Assembly (NCBI GenBank): GCA_021783515.1
Contig: JAJXTV010000015.1
Span: forward strand, 29,551-93,550
Reading direction: 5' to 3'
Length of the DNA stretch: 64,000 nucleotides
Source of the DNA: Nitrospirota bacterium
Lineage (GTDB): Bacteria; Nitrospirota; Thermodesulfovibrionia; Thermodesulfovibrionales; UBA6898
Part shown: positions 58,207 through 64,000 of the stretch, piece by piece
Numbering within the stretch: the stretch's first letter is position 1
How the letters are laid out: the number at the start of each line of letters is the position of its first letter
The notes under the pieces: model-generated
What the model saw: only the letters and a program-made list of their open reading frames with translations
The model's database searches: none
Told to the model about the DNA's origin: nothing
Position numbers and translations under genes: made by a program

Positions 58207-58872
58207 TTACTTCGGAACCTTCTTGATATAGATTTCTTTGGCGATCTCCGGATCGATTGCAACGGTAGTCTCGTCGATCTGTATAACGCACGAAGGGACC
58301 TTCTGCAGTAATTTGACGATGCTGCCGGCCGTAATGCCGAGCGAGTTCAACTTGCTGATCCTGGAGGGGTCCGACGGCACGATAAAGGTGATCTTGCCGG
58401 CTGAGCCTACTTCGAATTCGGAAAGCCGCGTCACGACCGGCACCACTTCCACCTTCAATTTCTTGCAGCATTCTCCGCGGGGGATCGGCTTCCCGTGAGG
58501 ACAGGTGGGAGGATGACCGAGAAATATGCATACGCTCTCCGTCAATTCCTCGCTTAGTATGTGTTCCATCTTGCAGGCGTCATTCAGGACGCTGTCCTCC
58601 GGCATTTCGAAGACATCCGTGAAGAGACGCTCTGCAAGGCGCTGTCTCCTGACCAGTCCCCGCGCCATCTTTCGCCCCTTCTCCGTAAGGCGGATATCCG
58701 CCCCCTCCGCCGAGGCCAGACCCTCCTGTTTGAGGGTCTCGATGAGCGAGGGGATATCCGCGTCGTCGGAACTGAGACTGAATCGGTCGAGGTCGCTGTG
58801 CCCTTCTTCGTCAAGGACCCATAGCAGCTCGAGTGCCTCGTCTATTCTTTCCTTATCGGTAATTATGCCCAT
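58207..58872 (-). CDS. DtxR/MntR-family metal-dependent regulator with FeoA-like C-terminal domain
   Basis: A 221-residue regulator. The N-terminal part has a winged helix (residues 1-65; LIETLKQEGLASAEGADIRLTEKGRKMA), then the DtxR metal-binding and dimerisation region RRQRLAERLFTDVFEMPED...DACKMEHILSEELTE (about 70-110), a cysteine/histidine stretch CPHGKPIPRGECCKK, and an SH3-like FeoA domain (about 140-220). It should repress iron or manganese uptake genes when metal is bound. ATG at 58872 lies seven bases after a perfect TATAAT, so its mRNA is probably leaderless. An upstream TTG (58908) overlaps the -35 region and is not the start. Confidence 0.88.
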   Translation of the reverse strand: MGIITDKERIDEALELLWVLDEEGHSDLDRFSLSSDDADIPSLIETLKQEGLASAEGADIRLTEKGRKMARGLVRRQRLAERLFTDVFEMPEDSVLNDACKMEHILSEELTESVCIFLGHPPTCPHGKPIPRGECCKKLKVEVVPVVTRLSEFEVGSAGKITFIVPSDPSRISKLNSLGITAGSIVKLLQKVPSCVIQIDETTVAIDPEIAKEIYIKKVPK

Positions 58873-58879
58873 GCGAATA

Positions 58880-58908
58880 ATTATATTGTAAAGCGGCAAA
58901 GAACTCAA
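58880..58908 (-). promoter_or_regulatory. Promoter of the DtxR-type gene, placed for a leaderless transcript
   Basis: TTGAGT (58908-58903), a 17-base spacer and a perfect TATAAT (58885-58880) on the minus strand. Seven bases separate TATAAT from the ATG at 58872, so transcription should begin at or one base before the A of the start codon. Confidence 0.65.
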
Positions 58909-58932
58909 ATAAATTGATCGCGGACGAGCGGA

Positions 58933-59541
58933 TCAGAAGAGGTTCATCGTCATGACCTTCCGATAGGATTTCCTGTGGATCGGGCAGAGACCGTGGCGCG
59001 AGATTTTTTCAAGGTGCTCACGCGTGCAGTACCCCTTGTGTTTTCTGAAGTTATAGACGGGATACAACTCGTCGTAGCGCAGCATAATTGCATCCCGGAC
59101 ATATTTTGCCACGATTGAAGCCGCGGCAACGGATGCGCTTTTCGATTCGGCCTTGAAAGGGGAAATTTGCTCTACCGGGACAGAGGGAAGGGCGACTGCA
59201 TCGATTACCAGCAACTGTGGAGTCATGCGGAGGTCCTGCAACGCAAGCTGCATCGCCTCCTTGGTGGCTTTGAGTATGTTCGAATCGTCGATGCGCTCGT
59301 GATCGACTATCCCGACCCCGAGCGCCTCGGCCGCGCACAAGACCTCCCAAAAGAGCACAGCCCGTTCTTTTTCGGGGACCTGCTTCGAGTCGCGCAGACC
59401 CGCTATTCTTGCGGAAGGGGGCAGTACGGCGGCGGCGGCAACAACGGGGCCGGCGATAGGGCCGCGCCCCGCTTCATCAACTCCGGCGATGATCGCAAAT
59501 CCCTTTCTTCTCAGGGACGCGTCATACCGGTACAAATCCAT
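58933..59541 (-). CDS. rnhB: Ribonuclease HII
   Basis: RNase HII cuts the RNA strand of RNA-DNA hybrids and single ribonucleotides in DNA. The 202-residue product has GVDEAGRGPIAGPVVAAAAV with catalytic D22 and E23, LRDSKQVPEKER near residue 49, the third acid in LLVIDAVALPS and SPFKAESKSASVAAASIVAKYVRD near 128, ending with HRKSYRKV. ATG at 59541. Last gene of the rpsP-khpA-rimM-trmD-rplS-rnhB unit, a standard order. Confidence 0.97.
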   Translation of the reverse strand: MDLYRYDASLRRKGFAIIAGVDEAGRGPIAGPVVAAAAVLPPSARIAGLRDSKQVPEKERAVLFWEVLCAAEALGVGIVDHERIDDSNILKATKEAMQLALQDLRMTPQLLVIDAVALPSVPVEQISPFKAESKSASVAAASIVAKYVRDAIMLRYDELYPVYNFRKHKGYCTREHLEKISRHGLCPIHRKSYRKVMTMNLF

Positions 59542-59552
59542 CGCGGCCCCGG

Positions 59553-59906
59553 CTAATCGGCCGTCGCGAACTCTTTTTCCTTTATCTTGGCGGCCTTGCC
59601 TTTTTTCTCCCTGAGATAATACAGTTTGGCCTGGCGCACGCGACCCCGCTTAACAATCTCGACGCGGTCCACGGAAGGAGAACAGACCGGGAAAATTCTT
59701 TCCACCCCGACGCCGAAGGAAACCTTCCTCACCATGAAAGACTGTCTCGTGCCGCTGCCTTTTCTCCCTATCACGACTCCCTGAAAGGGCTGAATCCTCT
59801 CCTTGTCTCCCTCTACCACCTTGACAAAGACCTTAACGGTATCTCCGACGCTGAACGCGCCAAGGTCTCTCTTAAACCCTTCTTCAATTGCCCCCACGAT
59901 ATTCAT
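59553..59906 (-). CDS. rplS: 50S ribosomal protein L19
   Basis: L19 lies at the 30S-50S interface. The 117-residue product has [20 protein letters not shown] near residue 18, [39 protein letters not shown] and the [20 protein letters not shown] tail typical of the family. Length is normal. ATG at 59906 follows AGGAGGAACAACA and overlaps the trmD stop (ATGA). It sits between trmD and rnhB. Confidence 0.98.
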   Translation of the reverse strand: MNIVGAIEEGFKRDLGAFSVGDTVKVFVKVVEGDKERIQPFQGVVIGRKGSGTRQSFMVRKVSFGVGVERIFPVCSPSVDRVEIVKRGRVRQAKLYYLREKKGKAAKIKEKEFATAD

Positions 59907-60640
59907 TGTTGTTCCTCCTTTATCCTCTCTATAATTTCTCTGTCTTCAGGGGAAGACGCATAGCGTTCTGCCAGCGCCGGCCTCCTCTCCATCGTCAGTT
60001 GAAGCGAGCGCTTCTTTCTCCATGCCGCAATTTCGCGGTGGTTTCCGGAAAGCAGCACGTCCGGCACTCGGATTCCGCGAAAATCTTCGGGTCTCGTGTA
60101 GTGCGGATAATCAAGCAGACCGCAGGAAAACGAGTCTTCTTCCGAAGATCGGCTGTCACCCAACACGCCCGGTATCAACCTCGAGACAGCATCTATTATA
60201 ACCAATGCGGGCAGTTCTCCGCCAGTCAAAACGTAATCGCCGATCGATATTTCTTCGTCCGCCAAATGCTCGGTCACGCGCTCGTCGATTGCCTCGTATC
60301 TGCCGCAGAGAAAAACCAACTCCGTTTTATCCTGCGACAAGGCGAGCGCCTTTTCCTGGTCGAAGAGGGGACCCTTCGGACTGGGGACCAGAATCTTCCT
60401 TTCCTCCCGAACAGGCCAGAGCCCTTCTGTAATTCGGAAAAAAGGCTCGGGCTTCATGACCATGCCGACCCCCCCTCCGTAAGGATAGTCATCGACGGTC
60501 TTATGCTTATCCGTGGCGAAGTCTCTCAGGTTATGGACCGAAACCGTGATGAGTCCCTTTTGGATTGCCCTCTTCAGGATGCTTGCCCCGAGATAGGCCT
60601 CGACCATTTCCGGAAATATCGTAACGATGCTGAACTTCAT
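59903..60640 (-). CDS. trmD: tRNA (guanine-N1)-methyltransferase
   Basis: TrmD methylates G37 of tRNAs to prevent frameshifting. The 245-residue SPOUT-fold protein has [16 protein letters not shown] at the N-terminus, [20 protein letters not shown] near residue 50, [16 protein letters not shown] near 108, [20 protein letters not shown] near 131, the SAM knot, and [22 protein letters not shown] near 177. ATG at 60640 is three bases after the rimM stop. Part of the rpsP operon. Confidence 0.98.
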   Translation of the reverse strand: MKFSIVTIFPEMVEAYLGASILKRAIQKGLITVSVHNLRDFATDKHKTVDDYPYGGGVGMVMKPEPFFRITEGLWPVREERKILVPSPKGPLFDQEKALALSQDKTELVFLCGRYEAIDERVTEHLADEEISIGDYVLTGGELPALVIIDAVSRLIPGVLGDSRSSEEDSFSCGLLDYPHYTRPEDFRGIRVPDVLLSGNHREIAAWRKKRSLQLTMERRPALAERYASSPEDREIIERIKEEQQ

Positions 60641-60643
60641 TTC

Positions 60644-61174
60644 TTAGTCGAACAGCCCCTCCATTTTCTTTACAACAATTTTTGCTTTATCCTGTGAGAT
60701 CTCAAGAATGAACTCTTTCACTGCGGGGATCAGGTATTCCCTGACGCCGTCGGCTACGACGTACACATCGTGGGCAGGGGTTGCAATGATGTCGACGATT
60801 CTGCCGAGTTCTTCGCCGTCGGCAGCAGTCACGGCAAGGCCAACGATCTCCTCCCGGAGATACTCCCCCTCTTGTCGGGGAGGAAGGCAATCAGGGGGGG
60901 CGCTGAGAAGCGCACCTCTGAAGGCTGCCGCCCGGTCCCTGCCCGTGATTTCGTTACATGAAAGAATGAAATATCCGGTTATCTTGCGGACCGACTTGAC
61001 CGTGCACCGGCACATTTCACTGTTCACATGCAAATACACGGTCATCCCGGGAACGATCGAAGGGGTTGTTCCCGCGAGGGGGAGGGCCTTCATTTCACCT
61101 CTTATCCCCCACTCCCTGATGATTTTCGCTGCCGGGGTATATCCCGGAACTTCTAGAAGATTTCTTTTTTGAAT
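60644..61174 (-). CDS. rimM: Ribosome maturation factor RimM, no canonical start codon for its full N-terminus
   Basis: RimM binds S19 and helps 30S assembly. The conserved first strand AKIIREWGIRGEMKALPL is followed by a variable N-terminal domain and a PRC-barrel (about residues 100-165; LREEIVGLAVTAADGEELGRI). The only ATG, at 61093, cuts inside this strand (product 149 residues) although AAGAGG lies just before it. The frame is open upstream to the khpA stop and contains no ATG, GTG or TTG; ATT at 61174 is the best near-cognate start and would give 176 residues, the usual size. It has no clear Shine-Dalgarno site. I annotate the long form; translation from 61093 is possible. Confidence 0.9.
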   Translation of the reverse strand: MQKRNLLEVPGYTPAAKIIREWGIRGEMKALPLAGTTPSIVPGMTVYLHVNSEMCRCTVKSVRKITGYFILSCNEITGRDRAAAFRGALLSAPPDCLPPRQEGEYLREEIVGLAVTAADGEELGRIVDIIATPAHDVYVVADGVREYLIPAVKEFILEISQDKAKIVVKKMEGLFD

Positions 61175-61180
61175 GGTAGT

Positions 61181-61411
61181 TTATTCGAGGATTTCAAGCA
61201 CGCAACGCTTGCCGATCTTTGTTCCCGATGCGCTCAGAATTGTCCTCATCGCCCGGGCCGTCTTCCCCTGCTTCCCGATTACCTTCCCCAAATCGGTCGA
61301 CGCCACTTTCAGCTCATAGACGGTAGTCCTTTCCCCTTCGATCTCGTTTACGACGACATCTTCCGGTTTGTCCACCAATGCCATTGCCATCTTCTCGACC
61401 AAATCTTTCAT
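61181..61411 (-). CDS. khpA: KH-domain RNA-binding protein KhpA
   Basis: A 76-residue single-KH protein (former YlqC) that binds RNA and, with KhpB, affects cell division and sRNA function in other bacteria. The KH motif is [20 protein letters not shown] near residue 40, preceded by [21 protein letters not shown] at 61411 has GGAGG eight bases upstream. It lies between rpsP and rimM, the classical location. Its stop codon is seven bases before the proposed rimM start. Confidence 0.95.
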   Translation of the reverse strand: MKDLVEKMAMALVDKPEDVVVNEIEGERTTVYELKVASTDLGKVIGKQGKTARAMRTILSASGTKIGKRCVLEILE

Positions 61412-61442
61412 CGTCACTGCCTCCCTCCGAAAAATTGGAAGC

Positions 61443-61679
61443 CTATAATCCGGCCCTCTGCATGAGCTTCTTCGCGGTATCAGTAGGTTGTGCACCGTTT
61501 TGCAGCCAGTATTTGGCCTTCTCGAGGTCTATCTTTATTTCAGACGGCTCCTTCAAGGGATCATACGTGCCGAGGATTTCGATAAACGGTCCGTCTCTTC
61601 TCGCCCTGGAATCCGAGACGATCAGTCTGTAAAAAGGTTTTTTATGCGCGCCCAGTCTCGTCAGTCTTATCTTAACCAA
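61443..61679 (-). CDS. rpsP: 30S ribosomal protein S16
   Basis: S16 is needed for early 30S assembly. The 78-residue product starts [20 protein letters not shown], with [20 protein letters not shown] and [20 protein letters not shown], the complete family pattern. The start codon is TTG at 61679 with AGGAGG six bases upstream. First gene of the rpsP-khpA-rimM-trmD-rplS-rnhB unit, 61 bases downstream of the ffh stop codon. Confidence 0.98.
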   Translation of the reverse strand: MVKIRLTRLGAHKKPFYRLIVSDSRARRDGPFIEILGTYDPLKEPSEIKIDLEKAKYWLQNGAQPTDTAKKLMQRAGL

Positions 61680-61740
61680 AAAACACCTCCTGTAAAGTAT
61701 CTTAAATTTTAATATATTGGGGTTTGTAAAGTAAAGTAGG

Positions 61741-63057
61741 TCAGAAGGAAAAAAATCTCGGGAGCTTGTTCTTCTTCCCTTTGAACATTTTCAGCATCTT
61801 CCGCAGCTCTACGTACTGTTTGATTACTCTGTTGACGTCGGCCACCGTCGTGCCGCTGCCCGCCGCGATCCGTTTTCTTCTGCTTCCGTTGAGCACATTA
61901 TGATTGGAGCGCTCCCTTCGCGTCATGGAGTTGATAATCGCCTCGACCTTGACGAATTCCCTTTCATCAACAGTAACGTTCTTCATCTTGTTTAAGCCCG
62001 GAATCATGCCGAGAAGGCTTTCAAGAGACCCCATGCTCCGTACTTTCTTTAGTTGTTCCCTGAGGTCATCAAAAGTGAAAGAGTCCTCCAGAATCCTTTT
62101 CTGGAGTGTTTCCGCCTCTTTCTGATCGAAAGACTGCTGCGCCTGTTCAATGAGGCTGAGGACGTCGCCCATCCCGAGAATTCGTGACGCGATCCTGTCC
62201 GGATGAAACGGCTCGAGCATCTCGATCTTTTCACCGACACCGATGAACTTGATCGGTTTCTGCGTAACCGCCCGGATCGAAAGCGCTGCGCCGCCCCGGG
62301 CGTCGCCGTCCATTTTGGTCAGTATGACCCCGTCTATCCCTATCTGGTCATTGAAATGCTTGGCAATCGTCACCGCGTCCTGGCCGGTCATGGAATCAGC
62401 AACAAGAAGCGTCTCTTTCGGGCCCACGTCTTCCTTGACGCCCTTGAGTTCCGTCATAAGGGACTCATCGATATGCAATCTTCCCGCGGTGTCTATGATG
62501 ACGATGTCATGCGCGTCCGTTTTCGCCTTCGCGAGGGCGGCGCGGGCAACCGTGACGGGGTTCTTCGTGTCCCGGGCGGCATACACGCCGACATCGATCT
62601 GCCTGCCAAGGGCGACCAGTTGATCGATAGCGGCCGGTCTTTGCAGGTCGCAGGCCACGAGAAGGGGACGTCGCCCCTCCTTCTTGAAGTAGCGGGCGAG
62701 TTTGGCCGCCGTCGTAGTCTTGCCCGAGCCCTGAAGGCCGATCATCATGATCACGGTAGGAGGGTTCGGCGCGAGGCTGATCCTGCTGGCGGTCCTGCCG
62801 AGCACGTCGCACAGTTCGTCGTTGACGATCTTGACGACCTGCTGGCCGGGGGTGAGGCTTTCAAGGACCTCTTTCCCCACCGCCTTGGCCTTGATTCTCT
62901 CCACAAGGTCCTTGACCACCTTGAAGTTTACGTCCGCCTCCAGCAACGCCAGGCGGATTTCCTTCATTGCAGCTTCAATATCCTCTTCCTTCAGAAGACC
63001 TCTGCCCTTGATCTTCTTCAGGACGGCATCTAATTTTTCGGTGATACTTTCGAACAT
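61741..63057 (-). CDS. ffh: Signal recognition particle protein Ffh
   Basis: Ffh is the SRP GTPase that, with 4.5S RNA, targets membrane proteins to the translocon. The 438-residue product has the N domain (1-85), the G domain with [18 protein letters not shown] near residue 105, [24 protein letters not shown] near 187 and [14 protein letters not shown] near 247, and the M domain (about 325-430) with SLLGMIPG and [17 protein letters not shown] binding SRP RNA and signal peptides. The M domain ends early without a long tail. ATG at 63057, eight bases after the preceding gene. No SRP RNA gene is seen nearby. Confidence 0.98.
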   Translation of the reverse strand: MFESITEKLDAVLKKIKGRGLLKEEDIEAAMKEIRLALLEADVNFKVVKDLVERIKAKAVGKEVLESLTPGQQVVKIVNDELCDVLGRTASRISLAPNPPTVIMMIGLQGSGKTTTAAKLARYFKKEGRRPLLVACDLQRPAAIDQLVALGRQIDVGVYAARDTKNPVTVARAALAKAKTDAHDIVIIDTAGRLHIDESLMTELKGVKEDVGPKETLLVADSMTGQDAVTIAKHFNDQIGIDGVILTKMDGDARGGAALSIRAVTQKPIKFIGVGEKIEMLEPFHPDRIASRILGMGDVLSLIEQAQQSFDQKEAETLQKRILEDSFTFDDLREQLKKVRSMGSLESLLGMIPGLNKMKNVTVDEREFVKVEAIINSMTRRERSNHNVLNGSRRKRIAAGSGTTVADVNRVIKQYVELRKMLKMFKGKKNKLPRFFSF

Positions 63058-63065
63058 CCCGGTTG

Positions 63066-63587
63066 TTATATTGCCTTTTCCAGTTTCTGAGAGACCGCTG
63101 CCGCAAGGTCATCGACATATCCGAGGTAGGAAGTGATAACATTGCCCTGCCGGTCGATGAGGAAGGTCATCGGTATGCTTGTCACGTTATACGCCCGCTC
63201 CGTCTCTTCGTTGCCGATCAACAGCTGATAGTTGATCTTGTTCTCCCGGGCGAAAGAGGCCAGTTTGCCCGGAACATTCTCCCCCTCATCGAGCGAAACT
63301 CCGAGGACGATCAGGCCTTTCGACGCATACTTTTCCTGGATGGCGATCAACTCGGGGATTGTCGCCCTGCAGGGCGGGCACCAGGTCGCCCAAAATTCCA
63401 GGAGGACCACCTTTCCCCTGAGTCCGGAGAGCGTCACTTCCTTCCCCTGAACGTCGTGCAAAACAAAATTCGGCGCCGCCGTCTGTGTGCGTGCGGGAAG
63501 CTGCGGTCCGGTTTCTGTTTGGCTTTGTTGGCATGCGGCGCCCGCCACGAGAAACAGGAGACAAAAGATCATCGCTATCTTATTCAC
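63066..63587 (-). CDS. TlpA/ResA-type thioredoxin-like protein
   Basis: A 173-residue exported thiol-disulfide oxidoreductase of the AhpC/TSA-Redoxin/TlpA group. Signal sequence IAMIFCLLFLVAGAAC has a cysteine at 19 in a loose lipobox (no leucine at -3). The thioredoxin-like domain has FVLHDVQGKEVTLSGLRGKV, the active site EFWATWCPPCRATIPEL and SIPMTFLIDRQGNVIT. Such proteins reduce cytochrome c or other envelope thiols. I chose GTG at 63587 because GAGGG lies five or six bases upstream; TTG at 63599 is an alternative. Between trxA and ffh on the same strand. Confidence 0.9.
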   Translation of the reverse strand: MNKIAMIFCLLFLVAGAACQQSQTETGPQLPARTQTAAPNFVLHDVQGKEVTLSGLRGKVVLLEFWATWCPPCRATIPELIAIQEKYASKGLIVLGVSLDEGENVPGKLASFARENKINYQLLIGNEETERAYNVTSIPMTFLIDRQGNVITSYLGYVDDLAAAVSQKLEKAI

Positions 63588-63650
63588 GCTAGCCCTCAAT
63601 AATGGTGCGAAGTGTCGGATGCCGGCAACCTGCGTAACCGATGAGAAGCC

Positions 63651-63983
63651 TCAGGCGCTCAACAGCGCATCAAGCTTCGCTTTGAGTTGAGGCTTGGGAA
63701 CCGCGCCGACGATTTGATCCACCTTCTGGCCTGCCTTGAAAAACATCAGTGTCGGTATCCCCATGATCTTATATCTGCTCGCGATTTCAGGATTTTCGTC
63801 CGTATTGAGTTTTACGACTTTGACCTTCCCGGCATATTCCTTGGCCAGTTCCTCCACCGTGGGCGCAATCATCCGGCACGGGCCGCACCAGACAGCCCAG
63901 AAATCGATCATCACCATTCCCCCGTCGTTCAATACTTCCTTCTCCCACGTCGCAGTCGTAACCTCAAGCACACCTTCAGCCAT
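63651..63983 (-). CDS. trxA: Thioredoxin
   Basis: A 110-residue thioredoxin, the general cytoplasmic protein-disulfide reductant. The active site is [19 protein letters not shown] with C33 and C36, followed by [19 protein letters not shown] and the cis-proline loop [14 protein letters not shown]. Length is normal. ATG at 63983 follows GAGGAGG. It starts a minus-strand series trxA-tlpA-ffh. Only 17 bases of upstream sequence are in the window, so its promoter is not visible. Confidence 0.98.
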   Translation of the reverse strand: MAEGVLEVTTATWEKEVLNDGGMVMIDFWAVWCGPCRMIAPTVEELAKEYAGKVKVVKLNTDENPEIASRYKIMGIPTLMFFKAGQKVDQIVGAVPKPQLKAKLDALLSA

Positions 63984-64000
63984 ATAGAACCTCCTCAGCA

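Noticed and set aside
1..64000. CRISPR array, transposon, prophage or defence island.
   Set aside because: No regularly spaced repeats, terminal inverted repeats, transposase, integrase or nuclease-helicase defence genes were seen; the genes are core functions of uniform composition.

Overview
The window is one contiguous stretch of ordinary bacterial chromosome. It is densely coding, with about 72 protein genes, and I found no rRNA, tRNA, CRISPR array, insertion sequence, phage gene or recombinase. The gene set points to a Gram-negative, probably anaerobic or microaerophilic bacterium: heptose synthesis (gmhA), an Slp-type lipoprotein and a SPOR protein suggest an outer membrane; PerR with rubredoxin and rubrerythrin suggests peroxide defence of an anaerobe; pyruvate phosphate dikinase and a VorB-type 2-oxoacid:ferredoxin oxidoreductase subunit fit ferredoxin-based metabolism. 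Nitrospirota or a Desulfobacterota-like lineage is my best guess, but the sequence alone does not settle it.

Layout: 1-1.7 kb, argC (cut by the left edge) behind the rplM-rpsI operon on the minus strand. 1.7-5.7 kb, a PP2C phosphatase converging on glyQS. 5.7-11.9 kb, a lone VorB subunit, a macro-domain protein, hflX, and a radical SAM protein coupled to hemE. 12-13.8 kb, perR, rubredoxin, rubrerythrin and a NifU-like scaffold. 13.8-23.7 kb (plus strand), a cell-wall amidase, an EcfT-like membrane protein and an N-acyl-D-amino-acid deacylase, then rimP-nusA-recG, a small unknown gene, pilD, a histidine kinase and a PilZ protein. 23.8-33.6 kb (minus strand), a long directon gmhA-ruvC-ruvA-ruvB-queH-DUF2905-spoIID-queA-SPOR-phoH-7TM/HD-ybeY-dgkA/PAP2. 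33.7-39.1 kb (minus), a two-component pair, an FN3 lipoprotein and argH. 39.1-43 kb (plus), MoxR-DUF58-transglutaminase. 43-45.8 kb (minus), surE, an FAD dehydrogenase and pcm. 46-52.6 kb, purM, an M23 peptidase and bactofilin, Slp, ppdK and a degenerate GGDEF protein. 52.6-57.7 kb, a class I amidotransferase, an AI-2E-type permease and an oligopeptide ABC transporter lacking its ATPases. 57.7-64 kb (minus), trxA, tlpA, ffh, rpsP-khpA-rimM-trmD-rplS-rnhB, a DtxR-type regulator and a TPR protein.

The most unusual signal is at the level of translation initiation. In hflX, phoH and rimM the conserved N-terminus extends upstream of every ATG/GTG/TTG, and the only plausible starts are ATA, ACG and ATT. 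For the first two these sit 5-6 bases after a strong Shine-Dalgarno sequence. ruvC has its expected ATG out of frame. Two genes (the peptide-binding protein and the DtxR-type regulator) have a TATAAT box so close to the start codon that their mRNAs should be leaderless, and rimP has no ribosome binding site but a terminator-like hairpin in its leader. Other points of interest are a 35-base near-perfect palindrome before the PP2C gene, a DgkA-PAP2 fusion and a short PgpH-like protein. I did not find a clearly new multi-gene defence or biosynthetic system.
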